Origin: Gammaproteobacteria bacterium
GTDB taxonomy: Bacteria; Pseudomonadota; Gammaproteobacteria; Xanthomonadales; Xanthomonadaceae
Length of the DNA: 14,709 nt
NCBI GenBank assembly: GCA_025360985.1
Contig: JANYBA010000051.1
Span: forward strand, 1-14,709
Reading direction: 5' to 3'
The position numbers and the translations under genes were made by a program. The notes beneath the pieces are model-generated. The model had not been told where the DNA came from, ran no database searches, and was given only the letters and a program-made list of their open reading frames with translations. This document shows positions 9,581 through 14,709 of this stretch, piece after piece (position 1 is the stretch's first letter; each line of letters begins with the position of its first letter).

Positions 9581-10021
9581 TTGTTAACCGCATACCCAAA
9601 TCCGGATGCGGGCGGTGAAATCTGGCCGGCATTGACCGGGCTGCGTGGCTTGGCGGCGCTGGCTGTATTGCTGCTGCATACCTACATCGTGGCTGGGCAA
9701 GCGGCGAACTGCTGCCCTTCTTCGCACGCCTGCTGAAGCCGGGCGCTGGCCTTGGTCTCGGGTCCGCCGCTCCTGGGCAAGCTGTTGTCTTGCGCCCCAT
9801 TGCGTTTCCTGGGAACCATCAGCTACGGCTTCTACCTGTGGCATTACCCGGTGCTACTGGCGCTGCGCGAGGCGCCAGGAGGCTATGCCGCGGTGCGCGC
9901 CGATTTCTGGTCGTACTTCTGGTCCGGCCTTTTGTTTTCGGTTCTGGTCGCGACCACCTCATGTTGGTGCGTCGAACGCCCCGTGCAGCAGTGGTGGCGC
10001 CGGGTTAAACTCAAGGCTTGA
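9581..10021 (+). pseudogene. Remnant of an acyltransferase-3 (OafA-like) membrane acyltransferase
   Basis: Two separated parts of one family are visible. Nt 9581-9700 encode the family's N-terminus, with ALTGLRGLAALAVLLLHTYI forming the first transmembrane helix. Nt 9752-10018 encode its C-terminus, with PLRFLGTISYGFYLWHYPVLL, further hydrophobic helices and the closing motif CVERPVQQWW. The roughly 250 residues normally between them are missing. The two parts share a frame but a TGA at 9734-9736 separates them. The stretch 9707-9745 reads sensibly (LPFFARLLKPG) only in another frame, which suggests a frameshift plus an internal deletion. Family members O-acetylate LPS or other surface glycans at the inner membrane, which fits the LPS genes that follow. 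The exact start is uncertain (TTG at 9581 assumed). Confidence 0.8.
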
Positions 10022-10036
10022 CCCGCAGGCGCCCGC

Positions 10037-10444
10037 ATGTCCCAACTCCTTGCCCCCATTTCCTACGGCGAATTGCTCGACAAGATCGCCATCCTCGAGA
10101 TCAAGTCCGAGCGCATGACCGATCCGGTCAAGCTAGCCAACGTGCGCAAGGAACTCGAGGCGCTCAAGCGCACATGGTCGGCGCATCCGGCCTCGCGGGC
10201 CGACATCTCCGCGCCGCGCGCCGCGCTCAAGGCGGTCAACGAGCGCCTGTGGGTGATCGAGGACGACATCCGTCTCAAGGAGAAGGCCCAGGCCTTCGAC
10301 GCCGAGTTCGTGCGCTTGGCACGCGCGGTCTACTTCGAGAACGACGAACGCGCGAAGATCAAGAAGGACATCAACCTCGCACTCGGCTCGGCCAACGTCG
10401 AGGAAAAGAGCTACCAGGACTATCGCACCAGCCCGGCGTCGTAG
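10037..10444 (+). CDS. Small DUF6165-like protein next to LPS core genes
   Basis: A 135-residue soluble, charged, mostly helical protein beginning MSQLLAPISYGELLDKIAIL, followed by EIKSERMTD and VRKELEAL. Further motifs are LWVIEDDIRLKE (71-82) and AVYFENDERAKIKKDIN (97-113). No signal peptide or membrane helix is seen. I recognise the APISYGEL..KI.ILEIKSER start as a conserved bacterial family, DUF6165 as far as I recall, often found beside glycosyltransferases. Its function is unknown to me. The C-terminal 25 bases overlap the end of the convergent glycosyltransferase gene. It starts 16 bases after the acyltransferase remnant and lacks a clear Shine-Dalgarno sequence, so it may once have been translated together with that gene. 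Confidence 0.85.
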   Translation: MSQLLAPISYGELLDKIAILEIKSERMTDPVKLANVRKELEALKRTWSAHPASRADISAPRAALKAVNERLWVIEDDIRLKEKAQAFDAEFVRLARAVYFENDERAKIKKDINLALGSANVEEKSYQDYRTSPAS

Positions 10445-11466
10445 GCATCGAAGCGTTCGACCGCATCGGCGACCGTAACCAGGTCCATTGTCCCGGGGAA
10501 TTCGATGCGCTTGCCCCAGCGCAGCGTGCTCGCCGGACGATTCAAGAGCTGCTGGGCCGCATCTTCGTAACGATTGACCGTCCAGCGCCGATCCGAATAG
10601 GGCCCGCTGCGTTCGGCGTCGGTGCAGGCGAACAGGCCCAGCACTTTCGTGCCCATGGCGTTGGCCATGTGCGCGGGGCCGGAATCGGACGCGAGCACCA
10701 GCGTCGCGCGCTCAAGCAGGGCCAGGAATCGCTTGAACGTATCCTTGCCGATCAGGTCCTGCGCGGGAAAGCGCATCGCCTTCAGGATCGCGTCGCCGGT
10801 GTCGCGCTCGAGTTGGCTGCGCCCGCCGCACAGCAGCACGCGCCAGCCGCGCGCGGCGGCGTGGTCGGCGACGGCGGCGATGCGTTCGGGACGCCAGTTG
10901 CGCAGTGCGTGGCTGGAGCAGGGCGAGACCAGGAGCGTGGGCGGGCCTTCCGGTAGTTGCTCGGCGGCCCACTCGTGCGATTCCGCGGGCACTGGCAGGT
11001 TCCACTCGACACGATCCTGGTGCAGCCCGAGCGGTTCGCAGAACTTGCCGAAAACATCGAGTACATGCCGGCCGCCAGCGGTAATACGCTCATTGACGGA
11101 TAGGGAATGGCCTTCCTTGCTGCGCGCCAGGTCGTAGCCGATGCGCCGATCGGCACGCACCAGGCCGGACAGCAAGTTGGCGCGCAAGGCCAACTGCATC
11201 TGCAGCAGCACTTCGAAACGCCGCCCGGCCAGTTTGCGGCGCAGTTCGGCAAGCCCGGCCAGGCCGGCGGTCTTGTCGAACACCAGGAACTCGATGTCGC
11301 CCAAGCCCTCGAGCAGCTTGGCCTCGGCTTTGCCGATGATCCAGATGATCGGAACCGCCGGCCAGGCGCGGCGCACGGTGCGCAACAGCGGCACGACATG
11401 GGTGGCATCGCCTAGGGCCGAGAGCCGCAACAGGCAGATCGAACGCGGCGCGGTGGGAGTGTTCAC
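10420..11466 (-). CDS. Glycosyltransferase family 9 (heptosyltransferase-like) for LPS core
   Basis: A 348-residue GT-B fold enzyme of the ADP-heptose:LPS heptosyltransferase family. The N-terminal LLRLSALGD (12-20) supplies the expected catalytic aspartate (D20). The nucleotide-sugar half carries LLVSPCSSHALRNW (178-191) and the family hallmark SDSGPAHMANAMG (260-272), followed by VLGLFACTDAERSGPYS. It would add a heptose or related sugar to the inner core at the cytoplasmic face of the inner membrane. WaaC, WaaF or WaaQ identity cannot be decided from sequence alone. The start is GTG at 11466. It is divergent from kdkA with 17 bases between start codons, and convergent with the DUF6165-like gene with a 25-base overlap. 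The neighbourhood supports a role in LPS core assembly. Confidence 0.9.
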   Translation of the reverse strand: MNTPTAPRSICLLRLSALGDATHVVPLLRTVRRAWPAVPIIWIIGKAEAKLLEGLGDIEFLVFDKTAGLAGLAELRRKLAGRRFEVLLQMQLALRANLLSGLVRADRRIGYDLARSKEGHSLSVNERITAGGRHVLDVFGKFCEPLGLHQDRVEWNLPVPAESHEWAAEQLPEGPPTLLVSPCSSHALRNWRPERIAAVADHAAARGWRVLLCGGRSQLERDTGDAILKAMRFPAQDLIGKDTFKRFLALLERATLVLASDSGPAHMANAMGTKVLGLFACTDAERSGPYSDRRWTVNRYEDAAQQLLNRPASTLRWGKRIEFPGTMDLVTVADAVERFDAYDAGLVR

Positions 11467-11483
11467 TTGCTAGACTGGCTCCG

Positions 11484-12230
11484 ATGGAGGCGAACGATGC
11501 CAGCCTGGGCCGACAGCCGTTCCGCGATGCGAGAGGGCAGGGAGCGATTGTGTTCGACCGGGCGCGCCTGTCGCAAGCCGAGCCCGGCCTGTTTTCGCCC
11601 ACGACCTACGGCGATAGCGCGCGCATGGTGCTGGGGCAGGGTGGGCGCGGTTCGGCGTGGTTCGTGCGCGGCGAGTTCGGGTCGGCGGTGCTCCGCCATT
11701 ACCGGCGCGGCGGCTTCATGGCGCGGATCAGCGACGACGGCTTCGTCTGGCAGGGCGAGGCGCAGGTGCGCAGCTTGGGCGAGTACACGCTGCTCGCGCG
11801 ATTGCACGCGGCCGGCTTGCCCGTGCCGGCGCCAATCGCCGCCATGTACCGGCACAGCCTGGGGCGTTATCGCGCCGCCATCCTGGTCACGCGCATCTAC
11901 GCGGTTGGAAACCTCGCCGCGCTCGTGGCCGAGTCGCCCGCCAAGGCGCCGTGGTCGGCGGCCGGGCTGGCCATCGCCCAGTGCCACCGCGCCGGGGCGC
12001 ACCATGCCGATCTCAACGGCCACAACCTTCTGGTCGACGGCGCCGGCAAGGTGCATGTGATCGATTGGGACAAGGGCAGGATCGAAGCGACCGCGGGCGA
12101 ATGGCGCCGGCGCAGCCTCGACCGGCTGGAACGATCCCTGCGCAAGCATTGCCCTGGCGTTCCGGCCGAAGAAATCACCCTTGGCATGAGCGAACTGCGT
12201 GGCCGCCACGACATGGAGTTGCGGTCATGA
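11484..12230 (+). CDS. kdkA: 3-deoxy-D-manno-octulosonic acid (KDO) kinase
   Basis: A 248-residue eukaryotic-like small-molecule kinase that phosphorylates the KDO residue attached to lipid A, using ATP, on the cytoplasmic face of the inner membrane. The glycine-rich loop GGRGSAWFVRG (53-63) is followed by VLRHYRRGG (69-77), a KdkA hallmark. Then come LPVPAP (112-117), the catalytic loop HADLNGHN (174-181, D176 as base) and the metal-binding HVIDWDKG (191-198). Length matches KdkA of Haemophilus and Xanthomonas. ATG 11484 is chosen because the N-terminal FDRARL..AEPGLFSP segment is, from memory, also present in xanthomonad homologues; no strong Shine-Dalgarno precedes it. The stop overlaps the next start as ATGA. 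Confidence 0.92.
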   Translation: MEANDASLGRQPFRDARGQGAIVFDRARLSQAEPGLFSPTTYGDSARMVLGQGGRGSAWFVRGEFGSAVLRHYRRGGFMARISDDGFVWQGEAQVRSLGEYTLLARLHAAGLPVPAPIAAMYRHSLGRYRAAILVTRIYAVGNLAALVAESPAKAPWSAAGLAIAQCHRAGAHHADLNGHNLLVDGAGKVHVIDWDKGRIEATAGEWRRRSLDRLERSLRKHCPGVPAEEITLGMSELRGRHDMELRS

Positions 12231-12985
12231 GCTGGGCGCTGCGGTTCCTGGGCGTCGGCAATGCCCAGGCGACCACGCTGGGCTCGGCCTCGGCAGTCAT
12301 CGAGCGCGACGACCGGCCATGGCTACTGATCGATTGCGGGCAGGAAGCCTTGACGGCGTTCCTGCATCATTACGGTGAAGCGCCGCGCGCCTTGTTCATC
12401 ACCCATACGCACATGGACCACGTCGCCGGCCTGGAGCGATTGTTCGTGAAGTCGTGGTTCGATCCGGCGCAGCGCGGCAAGACCCGGCTGTACGTGCCCG
12501 CGACGGTCGTGCCGCACCTGCAATCGCGGGTCGCCGACTATCCCGGCGTGCTCGCCGAGGGCGGCGTGAATTGGTGGGACGCGTTCCAGCTGGTTCCGGT
12601 GACACGCGGTTTCTGGCACCAGGGACACTGGCTGGACGTGTTCCCGGTGCGCCATCACCTGCCTGACACGGCGTTCGGCCTGCGCCTGCCCGGCAGCGTG
12701 GTCTGGACCGGCGATACCCGGCCGATACCGGAAATGCTGGCGAAATTCGCCGATGCCGGCGAACTCATCGCCCACGATTGCGCGCTGCACGGCAACCCTT
12801 CTCACAGCGGGATCGACGACCTAGAGAGCGAGTATCCAGCCGAACTGCTGGCCCGCTGCCTGCTCTACCACTACGCCTCGACCGAGGACGCGTCGTCGCT
12901 GCGCGCACGCGGTCGGCGTGTTGCCGAACCCGGAATGGTCGTCGAGCTGTCGGAGCCGCGGCTGGAACCGGTCGTCGCGCCATGA
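12227..12985 (+). CDS. Metallo-beta-lactamase-fold hydrolase (RNase Z-like subgroup)
   Basis: A 252-residue cytoplasmic protein with the zinc motif THTHMDHVAGLE (H60, H62, D64, H65), a second-site region VRHHLPDTAFGL (141-152), TGDTRPIPEM (bridging D163), AHDC (182-185) and LLYHYAS (H215). The FTGDTRP-type motif and overall order resemble RNase Z and related phosphodiesterases. It lacks the long flexible exosite arm I would expect in a true tRNA 3'-endonuclease, so the substrate is undetermined. Start ATG 12227 overlaps the kdkA stop by four bases, and its own stop overlaps the moaA start by four bases, so the three are translationally coupled. Its role within an LPS/molybdopterin operon is unknown. 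Confidence 0.88.
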   Translation: MSWALRFLGVGNAQATTLGSASAVIERDDRPWLLIDCGQEALTAFLHHYGEAPRALFITHTHMDHVAGLERLFVKSWFDPAQRGKTRLYVPATVVPHLQSRVADYPGVLAEGGVNWWDAFQLVPVTRGFWHQGHWLDVFPVRHHLPDTAFGLRLPGSVVWTGDTRPIPEMLAKFADAGELIAHDCALHGNPSHSGIDDLESEYPAELLARCLLYHYASTEDASSLRARGRRVAEPGMVVELSEPRLEPVVAP

Positions 12986-14013
12986 ACGCCATGCTGGAAA
13001 ATCCACGCGATCCACGCCCGCGCGACCTGCTCGGCCGGCCGCTGCACGACCTGCGTGTGTCGGTGATCGAGACCTGCAACTATCGCTGCCCGTATTGCAT
13101 GCCCGAGGGCAGCACGCCGGAAGAAACCGCGCTCGACCGCGCCCGCCGCCTGTCCTTTGTCGAGATCGAAGCGACCGTGCGCGCCTTTGTCCGTGTCGGC
13201 GCCGGCAAGATCCGGCTGACCGGCGGCGAACCGCTATTGCGCAAGAACTTGCCGGTCCTGGTGGCGCGACTGGCGGCGATTCCCGGCGTCGAAGACCTCG
13301 CCCTGACCACGAATGGCTCGCTGCTGGCGGCGCAGGCACAGGCCCTGCGCGACGCCGGCCTGCACCGCATCACCGTCAGCCTGGACGCGCTCGATCCGGC
13401 GATCTTCCGGACGCTGTCGGGAGGACGCGGCGAGGTCGCCGACGTCCTGGCTGGAATCGCCGCCGCCGAATCAGCCGGATTTTCCGCGATCAAGCTCAAT
13501 TGCGTGGTCCAGCGCGGCATCAACGAGGACCAGGTACTGCCCCTGGTGGAAAGATTTCGCGGCAGCGGCCACGTGCTGCGCTTCATCGAGTACATGGATG
13601 TCGGCACCTGCAATGGCTGGCGTCGTGACGCGGTGGTGCCATCGCGGGAATTGCGCGATCGGATCTCGGAACGCTGGCCGCTGCAGGCGGTGTCGCCGAG
13701 TTACCGCGGCGAAGTCGCCTCGCGCCACGCTTTCGTCGATGGCGCCGGGGAGATTGGTTTTGTCAGTTCGGTCAGCGAGCCGTTCTGCGGCGATTGCCAC
13801 CGCGCGCGGCTGTCGGCCGATGGCCGCTTGTTCACCTGCCTGTTCGCGTCGCAGGGGCACGATCTGCGCTCGGCGCTCGCCGACGGCGAGGACGCGCTGG
13901 CCACCCGCGTTGCCGAGTTGTGGCGCGGCCGTTCGGATCGCTATAGCGAACAGCGCAGCGCCGCCGCGACAAGGCCCGGCAAAAAGATCGAGATGTATTT
14001 CATCGGCGGCTAG
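12982..14013 (+). CDS. moaA: GTP 3',8-cyclase MoaA (molybdenum cofactor biosynthesis)
   Basis: A 343-residue radical SAM enzyme that, before MoaC acts, converts GTP to 3',8-cyclo-7,8-dihydro-GTP, the first step of molybdopterin synthesis. The N-terminal [4Fe-4S] motif CNYRCPYC supplies C32, C36 and C39, followed by MPEG. The SAM-binding motif RLTGGEPLLRK is at 78-88, TTNG at 109-112, and the C-terminal GTP-binding cluster FCGDCHRARLSADG..CLF has C269, C272 and C286. The tail ends in the family's conserved double glycine, though as MYFIGG rather than the usual MSYIGG. ATG 12982 is chosen over upstream in-frame codons because it gives the normal family length and an ATGA overlap with the hydrolase gene. 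No other moa gene is in the window. Confidence 0.96.
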   Translation: MNAMLENPRDPRPRDLLGRPLHDLRVSVIETCNYRCPYCMPEGSTPEETALDRARRLSFVEIEATVRAFVRVGAGKIRLTGGEPLLRKNLPVLVARLAAIPGVEDLALTTNGSLLAAQAQALRDAGLHRITVSLDALDPAIFRTLSGGRGEVADVLAGIAAAESAGFSAIKLNCVVQRGINEDQVLPLVERFRGSGHVLRFIEYMDVGTCNGWRRDAVVPSRELRDRISERWPLQAVSPSYRGEVASRHAFVDGAGEIGFVSSVSEPFCGDCHRARLSADGRLFTCLFASQGHDLRSALADGEDALATRVAELWRGRSDRYSEQRSAAATRPGKKIEMYFIGG

Positions 14014-14058
14014 GCGGCATGGCTTGCTCGTGGAGGTGTCGGCGGATGGGCGCCCTGT

Positions 14059-14064
14059 TACAAT
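14059..14064 (+). promoter_or_regulatory. Candidate -10 box for the toxin-antitoxin pair
   Basis: TACAAT (within TTACAAT) lies 28 bases upstream of the antitoxin start in the short gap after moaA. The -35 region at suitable spacing (14036-14041) is a poor match, so this is only a tentative promoter. Such operons are normally autorepressed, but I see no obvious operator palindrome. Confidence 0.35.
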
Positions 14065-14080
14065 CGCCTAACCCGGTTTT

Positions 14081-14085
14081 GGAGG
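14081..14085 (+). promoter_or_regulatory. Shine-Dalgarno site of the antitoxin gene
   Basis: GGAGG is placed six bases before ATG 14092. It is the clearest ribosome binding site in the window and fixes the antitoxin start, consistent with the antitoxin being made in excess over the toxin, which starts with GTG. Confidence 0.7.
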
Positions 14086-14091
14086 ACTGCC

Positions 14092-14322
14092 ATGGCCGCT
14101 TCCGTCAAGTCTCTTGGCATCGATCGCCTCAACGTTGATGAGCGCATCGCGCTTGTGGAGGAGATTTGGGAGAGCATAGCCGCCGATCCTGCGGCATTGC
14201 CTTTGAGCGATGCCCAGCGCGCCGAACTCGACCGCAGGATCGCCGATCACGACGCCAGCCCTGAGACGGTAATTTCCTGGGCTGAAATCAAGGCTTCGGC
14301 GCTCGCTCGTATTGGCAGGTGA
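14092..14322 (+). CDS. Antitoxin of a RelE/ParE-type toxin-antitoxin module (unstable antitoxin family)
   Basis: A 76-residue acidic protein with the family pattern LNVDERIALVEEIWESIA (13-30), then LSDAQRAELDRRIADHD (38-54) and a C-terminal ISWAEIKA (60-67). This matches the addiction module component (Unstab_antitox, TIGR02574-like) family that pairs with ParE/RelE toxins: the helical N-terminal part is expected in dimerisation and the C-terminal WxEIKA segment in toxin binding. The ATG follows GGAGG. Its TGA overlaps the toxin GTG by four bases (GTGA), typical translational coupling. Base composition is less GC-rich than moaA, consistent with lateral acquisition. Confidence 0.87.
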   Translation: MAASVKSLGIDRLNVDERIALVEEIWESIAADPAALPLSDAQRAELDRRIADHDASPETVISWAEIKASALARIGR

Positions 14323-14709
14323 GCATCCGCACGGTACTTCTTCGCGCCGCCCAGGCGGAGTTCGAGGAGTCCGCAGCTTGGTACGAAGCCCAACGTCCTG
14401 GGCTTGGCAGTCTGTTCATCGCGGAAGTCGAGCGGACCCTCGCACTGGTCGAAAATTCGCCTTTAGTGTTCCCGGCAGTACACCATGGCTTGCGTTGCGC
14501 TCGTGTCCGTCGGTTCCCCTTCTCCGTCCTCTATCGTCCGGATACCACTGGCAACCTGGTCTTTGCCATCTTTCACGCCCGGCGCAGCCCGGCCCATTGG
14601 CGCTCGCGAACGCGACATTGCGCGCTGTGGGGAAGGTGGGTGGCAGCCCCTGCCGGCTGGCCTCGGCGCCCGAATCAGTCAATACCGTTGCTGCCTTCCG
14701 GCCCTGGCG
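14319..14709 (+). CDS. RelE/ParE-family toxin, reading frame open to the window edge
   Basis: Starting at GTG 14319 the frame gives at least 130 residues. The first 98 are a normal RelE/ParE toxin: LLRAAQAEFEESAAWYEAQ (7-25) for the paired N-terminal helices, LFIAEVERTL, SPLVFPAV, the strand LRCARVRRFPFSVLYRP and the closing strand FAIFHARRSPAHWRSRT (82-98). Family members usually end close to this point. Here no stop occurs and the frame continues with low-complexity Arg/Trp/Pro-rich residues, antisense to the SRP RNA gene. The CGA codons after HWRS are each one transition from TGA, so the natural stop may have been lost or a sequencing error may be present. The toxin would act on mRNA at the ribosome or on gyrase; which one cannot be told. 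Confidence 0.8.
   Translation, partial: MSIRTVLLRAAQAEFEESAAWYEAQRPGLGSLFIAEVERTLALVENSPLVFPAVHHGLRCARVRRFPFSVLYRPDTTGNLVFAIFHARRSPAHWRSRTRHCALWGRWVAAPAGWPRRPNQSIPLLPSGPG
14635..14709 (-). ncRNA. ffs: Signal recognition particle 4.5S RNA, 3' portion (5' end outside the window)
   Basis: On the minus strand, from the right edge, the sequence reads CCAGGGCCGGAAGGCAGCA (complement of 14707-14689). This is the conserved SRP RNA domain IV with its GGAA tetraloop (complement of 14696-14699) and the asymmetric-loop AGCA that binds Ffh. It is followed by the descending stem strand and the terminal GGCAGGGGCTGCCACCC, which parallels the E. coli 3' end GGCAGGGCCCCCACCC. The matching 5' strand must lie beyond the window. 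The 3' end near 14635 is estimated by analogy. About 75 of an expected 95-115 bases are visible. No T-rich terminator follows on the minus strand; the downstream sequence is the toxin gene in antisense. Confidence 0.85.

Noticed and set aside
11463..12209. 248-codon minus-strand ORF covering kdkA
   Set aside because: kdkA on the plus strand has full kinase motifs; the antisense frame shows no recognisable domain.
11657..12226. Longer N-terminal extension of the metallo-beta-lactamase protein reading through kdkA
   Set aside because: The extension is kdkA out of frame, Arg/Pro-rich, and the ATG at 12227 gives a complete hydrolase fold and an ATGA overlap.
12778..12981. Upstream start for moaA adding 68 residues
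   Set aside because: The extension overlaps the hydrolase gene out of frame and is Arg-rich; the ATG at 12982 gives normal MoaA length.
14416..14682. 88-codon minus-strand ORF across the toxin and ffs
   Set aside because: It overlaps the SRP RNA signature and is antisense to the toxin; no family resemblance.

Overview
The window looks like a piece of a GC-rich gammaproteobacterial chromosome, most likely from the Xanthomonadales (Lysobacter, Dokdonella or Xanthomonas relatives). This rests on the high-GC codon usage, the KDO-kinase and glycosyltransferase-9 genes for a KDO-phosphate type LPS core, and short AAAAAGGGG/CCCCTTTTT intergenic palindromes that I recall from this group. The taxonomic call is an inference; no rRNA is present.

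Layout. (1) 3-6383 (+): the C-terminal 2126 residues of a giant RTX (calcium-binding nonapeptide repeat) protein whose start lies upstream of the window. It alternates nonapeptide clusters with haemolysin-type calcium-binding-related domains, and ends with about ten long repeats and a typical type I secretion C-terminus. (2) 6384-6530: a palindrome-rich spacer with a strong terminator-like hairpin between two convergent genes. (3) 6531-9525 (-): two exported proteins, probably co-transcribed: an M20 metallopeptidase and, upstream of it, a secreted protein of an uncharacterised family with two Ig-like C-terminal repeats. (4) 9581-10021 (+): a decayed acyltransferase-3 gene that has lost its middle. 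(5) 10037-12230: an LPS-core neighbourhood containing a small DUF6165-like protein (+), a family 9 glycosyltransferase (-) overlapping it tail to tail, and the divergent KDO kinase kdkA (+). (6) 12227-14013 (+): a metallo-beta-lactamase-fold hydrolase and moaA, coupled to kdkA by two successive ATGA start/stop overlaps. (7) 14092-14709: a type II toxin-antitoxin pair (unstable antitoxin plus RelE/ParE toxin), and on the minus strand at the right edge the 3' portion of the SRP RNA gene ffs. The toxin frame has no stop before the window ends and runs antisense through ffs.

I did not find a clear-cut new multi-gene system. The items most worth a second look are the toxin/ffs overlap, the unexpected kdkA-hydrolase-moaA coupling, the uncharacterised secreted Ig-repeat protein, the DUF6165/GT9 pair, and the nonapeptide-quantised repeat lengths in the RTX protein.
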